In this document: piece after piece, positions 8,266 through 17,735 of the stretch
Position numbering within the stretch: the first letter of the stretch is position 1
How the letters are laid out: each line of letters begins with the position of its first letter
Source of the DNA: Shewanella psychromarinicola
GTDB lineage: Bacteria; Pseudomonadota; Gammaproteobacteria; Enterobacterales; Shewanellaceae
Assembly (NCBI RefSeq): GCF_003855155.1
Contig: NZ_CP034073.1
Span: forward strand, 124,001 to 188,000
Length of the DNA stretch: 64,000 nucleotides
Reading direction: 5' to 3'
Notes under the pieces: model-generated
Databases searched by the model: none
The model's input: the letters and a program-made list of their open reading frames with translations, nothing else
Told to the model about the DNA's origin: nothing
Translations under genes and position numbers: made by a program

Positions 8266-9171
8266 TTATTTAATTGGGGAGGATTTATCCGGCTCAAAGT
8301 ATTGGAGTAGTTTCTCGATAAAATAGCTCACCTTAACGGATAAGTGCTTGCGGCTCGGATAAAGTACATGAACCGGCAACGTACCCAGCTCAAACCCCGT
8401 CAACACCTCAATTAACTCACCATTTTGGAGCTGCTTTTTGACAATAAATTCAGGCACGGCGACAATCCCCGTATTGGCTAACGCAAGAGCCGTGGCCGAA
8501 CGAGCATTGTTGACTGTCACAACATTGTTAACATTAACCACGACAGTGTCATCCGCTTGAGTAAAGTGCCACTGCTGTAAATGAGGATAATTACTGTCCA
8601 CCACACAAGGCAGATCGCACAGTTGATCGGGGTGATCCGCTAGGCCGTATTTTTCAATAAACGAGGCTGAGGCACAGGTCACTAATCGCGTTTGTCCTAA
8701 CGGGCGTGCGATCAAATTTGAATCTTTTAAACGACCGACACGGATCGCTAAGTCGTACCCTTCATTGACCAAATCGACATGACGATCGGTTAACATCATA
8801 TCGATATGCAACCTTGGTTGCTCACTAATCAAATAACTGATAAAAGGCGTTAGCACTTCTTCACCATAAGTCACTGGCGTTGAAATTCGAATACTGCCCG
8901 CTAGACTACGATGCTGGTTGAGTAACTGTGATCCTAAGTTTTCAACATCATCAAGAATACGTTTCGCTTCGCCCCAATATGCATTTCCCGCCTCAGTAAC
9001 GGTTAAACTGCGCGTTGAGCGATGCAACAATCTTACTGCTAATTTGGTTTCTAACTGTGTCACTTGGGTGCTAAGCAAGGCTTTGGTTTTACCCAAGCGT
9101 TTGGCCGCAGCAGTAAAACTGCCCTCTTCCACCACAGCGACAAAATTGCGCATTAAATTCAGCATATCCAT
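8266..9171 (-). CDS. LysR family transcriptional regulator
   Basis: A 301-residue LysR-type regulator. The winged HTH is at residues 1-60 (FVAVVEEGSFTAAAKRLGKT, then LSTQVTQLETKLAVRLLHRS). The effector domain contains GSIRISTPVTYGEEVLTPFI and YDLAIRVGRLKDSNLIARPL, typical of the CrgA/AaeR-like subgroup, and ends HVLYPSRKHLSVKVSYFIEK. It is divergent from the LigB-type dioxygenase gene at 9377 with a 205-base spacer, the classical arrangement for LysR control of the neighbour. The co-inducer is unknown. Confidence 0.9.
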   Translation of the reverse strand: MDMLNLMRNFVAVVEEGSFTAAAKRLGKTKALLSTQVTQLETKLAVRLLHRSTRSLTVTEAGNAYWGEAKRILDDVENLGSQLLNQHRSLAGSIRISTPVTYGEEVLTPFISYLISEQPRLHIDMMLTDRHVDLVNEGYDLAIRVGRLKDSNLIARPLGQTRLVTCASASFIEKYGLADHPDQLCDLPCVVDSNYPHLQQWHFTQADDTVVVNVNNVVTVNNARSATALALANTGIVAVPEFIVKKQLQNGELIEVLTGFELGTLPVHVLYPSRKHLSVKVSYFIEKLLQYFEPDKSSPIK

Positions 9172-9376
9172 CAGACGGCCCCTAGTATGACGACAAAGCT
9201 TTTGTATAATTTTATTAAACTATAAATCAAATATTACTGCAATTGTTTAACTTAGTATGATTACGCATACTCTCGCAGTGCTTATCCCATGGTCTTTATT
9301 CAATAATGAAAATCCAAGCATGACAGTGCCACAGGCCCAGTATTAAATGGGCTCACCGACTTAACAGGAGCAACTA

Positions 9377-10204
9377 ATGAACACAGCAACAAGCTTACCG
9401 ACAACCAGTTTACCGACAACAACGTTAGCCCCGCTGATGTTTATTGGCCACGGTGCGCCAACATTAGCGCTTGATGAATCCACGGTCACACGGCAGTTAA
9501 ACGCCGTGGGCCAACAATTTAGCGAGGTGAAAGCCGTACTGGTATTATCAGCGCATTGGGTGTCAACGTCTTTGCAAGTCACAGGTATAAGCCAGCCAGA
9601 ACTCATTTATGACTTTAATGGCTTTCAGCCCGAATTATACCAAGTAAAGTACCCTGCGATTGGCGATAACCAACTCGCCAATGATATTGCCTCTATGTTG
9701 ACCCAAAGCGGATTGTCCACACAAGTGAATATGACACGAGGGCTGGATCATGGTGTTTGGACACCGCTGATGCATTTATTACCCAATCCAAAAGTACCTG
9801 TTATTCAACTGTCTATCCCGCAACACGCAGATTTGAGTTTTTATCTTGAATTGGGCAAAGCCATGACATCGTTACGCGAGCAAGGCATTGCGGTTATCGG
9901 TTCAGGCAATGTCACCCATAATCTACGAGCATTACGTTTTGGTGGTCAACCGGATCCACGCGTGGCTGAATTTGAAAAATGGGTGAGAAACAATGTTATC
10001 AATCACAATGTTCAAGCCTTGGTCAGCGCAGCAGAACAGTATCCTAATTTCAGTTTTTTTCATCCCACTGTCGAACACTACATTCCTTTACTGTTTGTAT
10101 TAGGCGCAGTGACAGCACAAGATAATTTAACCGTGATACAGAACGACATCGATTTCAGTGTGCTATCGATGGAGTCTTACTTATTTAACTCACAAGCTAA
10201 ATAA
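9377..10204 (+). CDS. ygiD: LigB-type extradiol dioxygenase (4,5-DOPA dioxygenase, YgiD-like)
   Basis: A 275-residue member of the class III extradiol dioxygenase family (PF02900). Zinc/iron ligands are suggested by FIGHGAPTLAL (about residue 22), VLSAHWV, GLDHGVWTPL and the C-terminal HPTVEHYIPLLFVLGA. GSGNVTHNLR is also typical of YgiD. E. coli YgiD opens the ring of L-DOPA in vitro. The protein is cytoplasmic. It is divergent from the LysR gene at 8266-9171, its likely regulator. The N-terminus has a repeated SLPTTSLPTTT segment before the domain, which is an addition to the usual start. Confidence 0.88.
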   Translation: MNTATSLPTTSLPTTTLAPLMFIGHGAPTLALDESTVTRQLNAVGQQFSEVKAVLVLSAHWVSTSLQVTGISQPELIYDFNGFQPELYQVKYPAIGDNQLANDIASMLTQSGLSTQVNMTRGLDHGVWTPLMHLLPNPKVPVIQLSIPQHADLSFYLELGKAMTSLREQGIAVIGSGNVTHNLRALRFGGQPDPRVAEFEKWVRNNVINHNVQALVSAAEQYPNFSFFHPTVEHYIPLLFVLGAVTAQDNLTVIQNDIDFSVLSMESYLFNSQAK

Positions 10205-10423
10205 TGGCCACTATCTGTAAAATATGTAAAATATGAAAAATGTGCATAATGTGCATAATCTGCAAAAATGAGTCACAACCGTGGGTAAGCGTAAACGTAT
10301 GCGATCCCCAACAAGACAACAAGTGCAAGTAAGCGACCCCGCTCAGTGATTAATAACGAATATTGAAAGTAAGATCAGAAAGCTTAAAATAATGGTGCGA
10401 TAGCAGGACTTTTATAGTGAATA

Positions 10424-10558
<135 letters not shown>

Positions 10559-10677
10559 CATTAGCAAATGATGCTATTCAACGTACGAAAAAAACATTAT
10601 AACAGTCGAAACTGCCGAGATAAGATGAACAACCCTAAAATCTCGGCAATAACGCGATTACATATCAGCGTTGATTT

Positions 10678-10965
10678 TGCGAGCTTGATGCAGTTTTTGT
10701 AGCTCTCAATCAAGCGAGGGTATGGCGCAATACCTTCAAGTTGCATGCTGGTTTTAGTTAGGCCGTAAAAATGCACCTTGCCAGTAACTGAACCGACAAC
10801 ATAGCCGATTTCCCCTTGCCGAACATGCTATTGGCATTACCAATAAGTGCTCAAGGTCTCAATTTTGATCTAAGGTCACTTCTAACACTGCGCTGACGCC
10901 TTGATAAAATAAGCCTCCTTGTACCCTATTGTAGCGCTCGCCCACCAGCCCAATGGCGCCTTTAT
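10678..10965 (-). pseudogene. Decayed duplicate of the 3' end of ycaO
   Basis: This stretch aligns by eye with the 3' end of the intact OsmC-YcaO gene at 13680-14000: shared blocks include GCTTGATGCAGTTTTT, TGCATGCTGGTTTT, GTGCTCAAG and AAGGTCACTT. It carries many substitutions, small indels and stops in the corresponding frame. No start or OsmC part is present. It is a partial, degenerate copy in the same orientation, about 3 kb downstream of the real gene. It may derive from a duplication, or from import of a related allele. Confidence 0.8.
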
Positions 10966-11284
10966 GTACACAAAAAAACAACACCAAAAGTGGAGGCTTA
11001 CGTCATCTTACATAAACACCTGTAGTGTATAGTCAATATTAATCAATAGCTTAAACCTAAAAAAAGAAATATAGTTGAATTCACCTCTGGCAGCCATCTT
11101 GCTGTAACCACGTATTGTTGAGCCTATTTTACTCATTCCTATTTAATCGATTATCGTAAATTAATAAGCAGATTTTCTATTTATAGCGTTTTTGGAACAA
11201 GTCATTGTCCATTAACATAGTTTACCCTTTTAACAAATCCCTTTACATTAGCACTTCGCTTTCGGGGAAACAGAGGGATAACAA
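10966..11284. other. Intergenic region upstream of the porin
   Basis: No supported gene. An AT-rich promoter region for the porin is expected here. A ribosome-binding site (GAGGGATAAC) directly precedes the ATG at 11285. Confidence 0.5.
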
Positions 11285-12406
11285 ATGACACATAAAAAAT
11301 ACAAAAACCTATTTTTACTCACAGCACTAGCTGCAAGCATGCAAGCTAATGCTGGCATAGAGTTAATGACTGATACTGTTGCAGGACAAGATACTAAAGT
11401 GACCTTGGGTGGCTATGCAAAAGTGGATGTCCGTCATGTGAATGGCGATATTGCTTATCAAGATTATTGGATTGCTAACTTCCCATCAGGTGTACCTGTC
11501 GATACATCTCATACGGGTTTTAATGTCAAAGAATCACGCGTAAATTTAAAAGTTCAACACGGTGATATATCTGGATTTGTTGAAGTAGATATGTACGGTG
11601 GTGGCGGTAACGAAGTAGTGAGTAACTCTTCAAACCCACGTTTAAGACATTTTTTTATTAGTTATAAAAACTGGTTGGCCGGTCAAACTTGGACCACATT
11701 TATGCCATTACATGCATTACCAGAAGCGCTAGATTTTGGTGGACCACATGTTGGCGAAGTGTTTATTAGACAAACACAATTACGCTACACCTATGGCGCT
11801 TGGCAATTTTCTATTGAAAATCCAGAAACCAATGGCAACGGAAGTATTGGTGCATCATCAAGTGGTGTCGGTGTAACTGGCGATCAAGCCGACAAAGATG
11901 AGTCTATCCCAGATTTTGTCGGCCGTTACGATCATAAAGCGGACTGGGGTCAATTATCTGTAGGGGCGCTTGTTAGAAAAGTGGACCAAGGCGGAATTGA
12001 TGAGGTTGCCGTGGCAGCCAATGTAGGCGGCGTGATTAAAACGGTTGGTAAAGACGATTTACGTTTCCAAGTTACCGTAGGTGACTCTGGCCGATATGTT
12101 GCTGCTGGTATGACACCAGATATTGTTACTGATGACCAAGGAGAAACAGTAGTAGAGTCAACAACTGCATTTACTGTCGCTTATCGTCATTTCTGGACTG
12201 ATACTTTGCGTTCTACCGCATTTTATGGCACAGCAGAAACTGATGAGACAAACAAAAGTCGCGCACATTGGGGCGTTAACTTAATCACTAACGTTACCCC
12301 TGAGTTAAGTGTGGGTGTCGAGCTAGGTAATTATGCCATTGAAGATGAAGGCATGACTGACATAGATTCAGACTATCTACAATTATCTGCTAAATACGCT
12401 TTCTAA
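11285..12406 (+). CDS. DcaP-like trimeric outer-membrane porin
   Basis: A 373-residue porin with a Sec signal peptide (cleavage after MQANA, about residue 23). The mature chain begins with a short helix-like stretch and then KVTLGGYAKVDVRH, characteristic of DcaP-family porins (PF19577). Further family signals are GQTWTTFMPLHALPEALDFG and FIRQTQLRYTYGAWQFSIEN. It ends in YLQLSAKYAF, with the C-terminal aromatic residue needed for outer-membrane insertion. DcaP porins pass small organic acids; the substrate here is unknown. It is convergent with the following LysR gene, and a hairpin lies between them. Confidence 0.88.
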   Translation: MTHKKYKNLFLLTALAASMQANAGIELMTDTVAGQDTKVTLGGYAKVDVRHVNGDIAYQDYWIANFPSGVPVDTSHTGFNVKESRVNLKVQHGDISGFVEVDMYGGGGNEVVSNSSNPRLRHFFISYKNWLAGQTWTTFMPLHALPEALDFGGPHVGEVFIRQTQLRYTYGAWQFSIENPETNGNGSIGASSSGVGVTGDQADKDESIPDFVGRYDHKADWGQLSVGALVRKVDQGGIDEVAVAANVGGVIKTVGKDDLRFQVTVGDSGRYVAAGMTPDIVTDDQGETVVESTTAFTVAYRHFWTDTLRSTAFYGTAETDETNKSRAHWGVNLITNVTPELSVGVELGNYAIEDEGMTDIDSDYLQLSAKYAF

Positions 12407-12418
12407 GTTCCCAGACTA

Positions 12419-12462
12419 CGATAGGTATTGCTCATTTACGGGCAGTATCTATCGAGTTTTTA
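12419..12462 (+). terminator. Terminator after the porin gene
   Basis: CGATAG-G-TATTGC pairs with GC-A-GTA-T-CTATCG around 12419-12454, followed by a T-rich tail (GAGTTTTTATTT). Confidence 0.7.
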
Positions 12463-12475
12463 TTTATACTGCTAA

Positions 12476-13384
12476 TTAGTAAAAATAATCCTTTTTTGAG
12501 TGAAAAGCTTTGCGAAAGTATTCAATCAATAATTTAATTTTTTTGTCAGGCAGTCTTGTGCTCGGGTATACCGCATAAATGCCTAAATCTTTGCCACTAT
12601 GCTCAGTCAGTAAAGCGACTAAGTTATTTGCCTGTAAATCTTCATAAATATGCGCTTGGGGAAGATAAGCAATACCAAAATGCGCTAACGCTGCTTGCCT
12701 TAACGACTCAAGGTTATTTGATCGGAATCGACCCTGCACATTTACCGTGTAATTACCCTCAGCATTTTTAAATACCCATTGATCCACGCCACTACTTTCA
12801 TAGTGATAAAGTAAGCAGCTATGTTTAGCCAGATCTTGCGGGGCCAGTGGAGTACCGTTTTGTTTTAAATATTCAGGTGTGGCACACACCAACCAATCGG
12901 AATCAATTAAGCGCCTTGCAATTAAAGACGAATCAACAAGATGAGCCGTTCTTATCGCTAAATCATAACCTTGATCAAGAATATCAACGAATTGGTCAGC
13001 TATGGTCAAATCAACATCGACGTTAGGATAATCACGACAAAAATCAGCTAATGCATTATTTAATACTAACCTTGCTGGCACTACTGGAATGGTCAGTTTG
13101 ATCGTGCCTCGCACATCATCACTGTAGCCAGATATCGCATCGGCCGCCTCTTGAAATGCTATTTTGGCTAATCGCGCTTTACCATAAAATGTTGCTCCTG
13201 CATCCGTTAAGGCTAATTTCCTTGTGGTGCGATAGAGCAGTTGTGTATTCACATCTTGCTCAAGCCTTGCAATATGTTTGCTCACCACTGAGTTAGTCAA
13301 ACTGAGCTTTTCAGCCACTTTTGTAAACGATCCTGCTTCTACAACCATGACAAATAAAATTATGTCATCCGCTTTTGCCACCAT
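12476..13384 (-). CDS. LysR family transcriptional regulator
   Basis: A 302-residue LysR regulator. The HTH region is ILFVMVVEAGSFTKVAEKLS followed by LTNSVVSKHIARLEQDVNTQ. The effector domain holds GTIKLTIPVVPARLVLNNAL and YDLAIRTAHLVDSSLIARRL, and ends IYAVYPSTRLPDKKIKLLIE. It is in the same subgroup as the LysR at 8266-9171. It is convergent with the porin gene and has its promoter towards 13.4-13.54 kb. Its target is not obvious; the porin is a candidate by proximity only. Confidence 0.9.
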   Translation of the reverse strand: MVAKADDIILFVMVVEAGSFTKVAEKLSLTNSVVSKHIARLEQDVNTQLLYRTTRKLALTDAGATFYGKARLAKIAFQEAADAISGYSDDVRGTIKLTIPVVPARLVLNNALADFCRDYPNVDVDLTIADQFVDILDQGYDLAIRTAHLVDSSLIARRLIDSDWLVCATPEYLKQNGTPLAPQDLAKHSCLLYHYESSGVDQWVFKNAEGNYTVNVQGRFRSNNLESLRQAALAHFGIAYLPQAHIYEDLQANNLVALLTEHSGKDLGIYAVYPSTRLPDKKIKLLIEYFRKAFHSKKDYFY

Positions 13385-13591
13385 GCTATTAGCCTTCGAT
13401 TATGTCACAAAAAGAAAAAATAAATTTCATTTGCGACATAATACCAGAAGTAAAAAATAATGTAGATTGTATGGTTACAACTTTGTGAACAATATTTATT
13501 TTCATTGCCTATGGGGAGGCTCACCATAAAGTAATATTAGTGCTTGGAGATGAACATGAATGGATGGTTTTTAGGATTATTAGCTTCAACA

Positions 13592-13620
13592 AAAAATAAA
13601 GCGAACCGTTTGGTTCGCTA
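13592..13620 (-). terminator. Terminator of the OsmC-YcaO gene
   Basis: GCGAACC-GTTT-GGTTCGC at 13601-13618 forms a 7-bp GC-rich hairpin. On the reverse strand it is followed by TTTATTTTTTG. It lies about 55 bases after the ycaO stop. Confidence 0.85.
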
Positions 13621-13672
13621 TTACTCTTTTTATCACAATGAACTTACGCTTGGCGCTCAACTCAATGAGTAT

Positions 13673-15859
13673 TTATATCCCAGCTTTCGCTTTACGGGCT
13701 TGATGCAGTTTTTTGTAACTTTCAATCAAGCGTAAATGGGGCTCAATGCCTTCTAGCTGCATGCTGGTTTTTGTGAGGCCATAAAAGCGTACCGTGCCAT
13801 TAACTGACCCCACCACATTGTCCATGACTTCTTGACCAAACATGCGGTTAAAGTTACCGATAAAGTGCTCAAGCTCTAAGTCTTCATCCAAGGTCACTTC
13901 AAGCACAGCGTTTACTGCTTGATAGAACAACCCACGCTGAACAGTGTTGTCGTTAAACTGTAAGAACTCGCCGACTAACTCAATGGCGTCGTCGTGGGAA
14001 CCTAACGCGAGATAAATCAGGATCTTCAATTCAATAATGGTTAACTGGCCCCAAGCCGTATTTTCGTCGAACACAATGCCAATTAAGGTTCGAATATCGG
14101 TATGGTTATCTAACTGGCTCTCTTCTAAACGATTAACTAACTTAGCTAACGCTTTAGTGCTTAATGAATGCAGGTTTAAGATATCTTTGCGGTAATCTAG
14201 TGCTTTATTCGTATTATCCCAAATCAAGTCGTCTACAGGATAAACTTCCGAATAATCAGGCACTAAAATACGACAAGCAGAAGCGTCTAAATCAGTGAAC
14301 TCGGCAATATACACTTCTTTACCCATGGCTTCTAAAATACCAAATAAGCCTTTGGCTTCTTCTTCGCTAGTGCCGGTAAAGTCCCATTCACAGAACTCAT
14401 AGTCAAACTTACTGCTAAAGAAGCGCCAAGAAATCACCCCTGTTGAATCGATAAAGTGCTCAACAAAGTTTTCTGGCTCAGTGACCGCCATGCTATTAAA
14501 GGTCGGTTTTGGCACATCGTTTAAGCCTTCAAAACTGCGGCCTTGCAACAGCTCGGTAAGGCTCCGCTCTAACGCCACTTCAAAACTCGGGTGGCCACCA
14601 AATGAAGCAAATACACCACCGGTTCTTGGGTTCATCAATGTCACGCACATCACTGGGAACTGGCCGCCTAAAGAAGCATCTTTCACCACTATAGGAAAGC
14701 CCTGAGCTTCAAGCCCTTTAATGCCCGCTAAAATACTTGGATACTTTTCTAACACAGCCATTGGCACGTCTGGCAGAATAATTTCTTGCTCAATAATTTG
14801 ACGTTTTACCGCACGCTCGAAAATTTCAGATAAGCACTGAACATGCGCTTCTTGCAGGTTGTTACCCGCACTCATGCCGTTACTTAAAAATAGATTTTCA
14901 ATTAAGTTAGACGGGAAAAACACGGTTTCGCCATCTGATTGGCGAGTATACGGAATCGCACAAATACCGCGATCAATATTGCCTGAGTTAGTATCAATCA
15001 AGTGTGAGCCACATAGCTCATCGTCTGGATTATAGATGTCTAAACAGTATTCATCTAACATGCCAGCAGGAAGCACGTCATCTTCTTCCAGTTGGAACCA
15101 TTTTTCATTGGGATAATGGACAAACTCGCTATTAGCGATCTCTTCACCAAAGAATTGATCGTTATAGAAAAAGTTATTATTAAGACGCTCAATAAACTCA
15201 CCTAAAGCCGAGCATAGCGCGCTTTCTTTGGTCGCACCTTTGCCGTTGGTGAAACACATTGGTGACGCTGCATCACGGATATGTAAAGACCAAACATTAG
15301 GCACAATGTTGCGCCATGACGATATTTCGATTTTCATACCCAGGTCGGCTAACAAGCCGGTCATGTTTTTAATGGTTTGTTCAAGCGGTAAATCTTTGCC
15401 TAAAATAAACGTGCTCGCATCGCCGTCGGGTTGGCCCATCAGCATGGCATTGGCGTCTGCGTCTAGTTTTTTAACCGTTTCGATTTTGAATTCAGGACCC
15501 GTTTGTACCACTTTTTTAACCGTACAGCGGTCGATAGAACGTAAAATACCTTCGCGATCTTTATCGGAAATATCATCCGGTAATTCAACCTGAATTTGAA
15601 AAATTTGGTTGTAGCGATTCTCAGGGTCAACAATGTTGTTTTGCGATAGTTTGATATTCTCAGTCGAAATATCACGAGCTTTACAATACACCTTGAGAAA
15701 GTAGGCTGCACAAAGGGCTGACGAAGCCAAGAAATAATCAAAAGGACTGGGAGCTGAACCATCACCTTTGTAGCGAATAGGTTGATCGGTCGTAACGGTA
15801 AAGTCGTCAAATTTAGCTTCGAGTCTCAGGTTGTCGAGAAAATTTACTTTGATTTCCAT
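13673..15859 (-). CDS. ycaO: OsmC domain / YcaO domain fusion protein
   Basis: This 728-residue protein has an OsmC-like domain at residues 1-130, with the pattern ASSALCAAYF and RSIDRCTVKKV giving the two conserved cysteines. A YcaO domain fills the rest, with ALCSALGEFIERL and VQCLSEIFERAVKRQ as ATP/Mg-binding Glu-rich motifs and a C-terminal tetratricopeptide-like helical tail. E. coli YcaO is linked to beta-methylthiolation of ribosomal protein S12; the wider YcaO family activates amide backbones with ATP. The OsmC part suggests thiol or peroxide chemistry. The gene is monocistronic, with a clear terminator. A decayed copy of its 3' end lies at 10678-10965. Confidence 0.92.
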   Translation of the reverse strand: MEIKVNFLDNLRLEAKFDDFTVTTDQPIRYKGDGSAPSPFDYFLASSALCAAYFLKVYCKARDISTENIKLSQNNIVDPENRYNQIFQIQVELPDDISDKDREGILRSIDRCTVKKVVQTGPEFKIETVKKLDADANAMLMGQPDGDASTFILGKDLPLEQTIKNMTGLLADLGMKIEISSWRNIVPNVWSLHIRDAASPMCFTNGKGATKESALCSALGEFIERLNNNFFYNDQFFGEEIANSEFVHYPNEKWFQLEEDDVLPAGMLDEYCLDIYNPDDELCGSHLIDTNSGNIDRGICAIPYTRQSDGETVFFPSNLIENLFLSNGMSAGNNLQEAHVQCLSEIFERAVKRQIIEQEIILPDVPMAVLEKYPSILAGIKGLEAQGFPIVVKDASLGGQFPVMCVTLMNPRTGGVFASFGGHPSFEVALERSLTELLQGRSFEGLNDVPKPTFNSMAVTEPENFVEHFIDSTGVISWRFFSSKFDYEFCEWDFTGTSEEEAKGLFGILEAMGKEVYIAEFTDLDASACRILVPDYSEVYPVDDLIWDNTNKALDYRKDILNLHSLSTKALAKLVNRLEESQLDNHTDIRTLIGIVFDENTAWGQLTIIELKILIYLALGSHDDAIELVGEFLQFNDNTVQRGLFYQAVNAVLEVTLDEDLELEHFIGNFNRMFGQEVMDNVVGSVNGTVRFYGLTKTSMQLEGIEPHLRLIESYKKLHQARKAKAGI

Positions 15860-16190
15860 TGAATATATCCACAGTCGTGCGCAGCCAATCGGCCTGCTTG
15901 TATAATTAGGGGCAATTATCGGTGTTTTTGACCCAAGAGTCTTGAGTTAATTAATAAATGATCACAACAAAGCGATTTCGCGGAATAAACGATGTTAGTG
16001 AGTTGCAAAGCGAGTCGTGGAGATCCTTATTAAGACAGAATACCTTGAGGATTTCACTGTTTTCTATTCAAACGCCAAGGTATCACTATTCCTAGGTTCT
16101 AGGTCGCTTCGCTGCTAGATGCTATAAGTTTTAGCGCGAAGCTGTCCCTAGCAGGACGCAGTCCGCCCCCTCCTAGACAACCACAATTGA
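15860..16190. other. Intergenic region with imperfect CTAG-rich repeats
   Basis: No supported gene. It carries the ycaO promoter near 15.86-15.95 kb. Between 16.09 and 16.18 kb it has a cluster of short CTAGG / GCTAGA / CCTAG pieces and GCTTCGCTGC, which resembles an intergenic repeat, but no second full copy is seen in the window. Confidence 0.4.
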
Positions 16191-16421
16191 TTATTGGCTT
16201 TTTTCGGTTTCACGCTTAACCAATATAAAGGTCAGGTACATTTTAGTCGGCAATGACAACGCCATACCAATGGCGACACACATAGCACTAATCATAATCC
16301 CTTTGACGCCCATCATCTCAATCGTTTCACTGAAGTTATGGCAATAAATCCCTAACAAAATTAAGCTAATGCCCATAGTGATGCATAATTTTAAGACTAA
16401 AATGAGTTTATTATCTGACAT
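16191..16421 (-). CDS. Small two-helix membrane protein
   Basis: About 76 residues from MSDNKLILVLKLCITMG. Two hydrophobic segments are visible (LVLKLCITMGISLILLGIYC and IMISAMCVAIGMALSLPT), followed by a basic C-terminus, so an inner-membrane protein with two spans is likely. The ATG ending at 16421 is preferred over one at 16442 because GGTGAAG precedes it. No family or function is recognised. Confidence 0.6.
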   Translation of the reverse strand: MSDNKLILVLKLCITMGISLILLGIYCHNFSETIEMMGVKGIMISAMCVAIGMALSLPTKMYLTFILVKRETEKSQ

Positions 16422-16442
16422 TATGACTTCACCCACCAGCAT

Positions 16443-16881
16443 TCAACTTAGCTAATATAATGAATTGATTTACGATCCTAAGCGTTGATCCAGATCAACA
16501 GAAACTGGGGAATTATAGAGTGGATCGATAGCGTGAGCATAATGCCAATCAGATCTATTATCTGAACCCTTCAGAGCGGCGCAAGCTATTCAATTTAAAG
16601 CGCATTAACCCAGCAATGGCGATCCCCGTTAATTTAAGGATAGTCGAAATTGGAGTTGGGCTTATGTGTTTTTATTCAGGCGTTTTATTAACAATCGATG
16701 CAGAAAAGGATAAACGGATAAAACGGATAAAAAGGAGATATTGGAAGTAGTTAACTATTATAAATGCTTAACTATTATAAATGCTTAACTATGTTGAATA
16801 TATTTAAAAGCATTGCAGGCACTTAAGCTGTTTAAGATACTTAGCATATTGAAAAAGGATAAATCATTAAATTATAGACAT
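16443..16881. other. Intergenic region with a 17-bp repeat
   Basis: No supported gene. TTAACTATTATAAATGC occurs twice plus a partial copy at about 16751-16797. The rest is unremarkable. Confidence 0.45.
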
Positions 16882-16916
16882 AAAAAAACGCAAACAGTCG
16901 TTAAACCGTTTGCGTT
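16882..16916 (-). terminator. Terminator of the cold-shock gene
   Basis: AACGCAAAC at 16887-16895 pairs with GTTTGCGTT at 16908-16916. On the reverse strand a run of seven T follows. It lies 17 bases after the stop. Confidence 0.9.
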
Positions 16917-16932
16917 ATCTTACAAAGTCGAG

Positions 16933-17145
16933 TTACACAGCTACTACGTTAGCAGCTTGTGGGCCTTTCTGGCCTTGCTCAACATCGAAAGAAACTTTTT
17001 GGCCTTCAGCTAAAGTTTTGAAACCTTCTGAAGTGATTGAACGGAAATGAACAAACACATCAGCGCCGCCATTATCAGGAGTAATAAAGCCAAAACCTTT
17101 ATCTTCGTTAAACCATTTTACTAAACCAGTTGTTTTATCAGACAT
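16933..17145 (-). CDS. Cold-shock protein, CspA family
   Basis: A 70-residue single cold-shock domain. It shows [20 protein letters not shown] with RNP1 (KGFGFI) and DVFVHFRSI with RNP2 (VFVHF), and ends [10 protein letters not shown]. CspA-family proteins bind single-stranded RNA/DNA and melt secondary structure in mRNA, in cold or during growth. The preceding 200-plus bases without a gene fit the long structured 5' leader usual for csp genes. The exact paralogue (cspA, cspC, cspE) cannot be fixed by eye. Confidence 0.93.
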   Translation of the reverse strand: MSDKTTGLVKWFNEDKGFGFITPDNGGADVFVHFRSITSEGFKTLAEGQKVSFDVEQGQKGPQAANVVAV

Positions 17146-17735
17146 TTTGTGTCCCTTATATATTTAAATTTAATCAATCTGTCGCGAAAATGCGATGCGC
17201 TCGAGCTTGAATTATTGAATGTCACGATGAAGCTAAGGGAAACACAGAGGATAACAACGATAACGAAGAGATTCTAAGGCTTTTCTTTTACTTGATGTTC
17301 ATTAATAACTCTGAATGTCAGAGCACGAGATATATTACAGTAGTTTTGGATATTGTAAAGGCTTAATGTGTAAAATCGTTAAAATGATGGTGAACATGAC
17401 TTAAACATGAATGCTCTGAGCATCTGATTTTAGTAAACAGCCCCAACTTACCACGATAAAACGCAACAAAAAGGCCAAGTACCTCAGCAGCAGTTAAGCA
17501 AAATAACCACCAATAACTTATTTATTACAGTAACTTAGAGGCGGATAGTTAGGTTTATTTATAAACGCATTTGATTAACGGTCACAAAAAATCACTTTGC
17601 TAATGTTTTTGTTCTGAATAAAAATATCAGCCTTACCCCACATTTTAATTATAAAGCCAAAAAAGGTGGGATAAGACGACTAGGATAAATTTACCCGTTT
17701 CCTATGAAACGATACTGCAGACTATCTCTATGTGA
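17146..17735. other. Intergenic region: csp leader and 3' region of the alpha-E gene
   Basis: About 590 bases without a supported gene. The part next to 17146 is the likely long 5' untranslated leader and promoter of the csp gene. The rest lies downstream of the alpha-E gene, with no clear terminator seen. Confidence 0.45.

Noticed and set aside
13544..13735. Short forward frame across the ycaO terminator
   Set aside because: It spans a terminator hairpin and the antisense of the ycaO 3' end.
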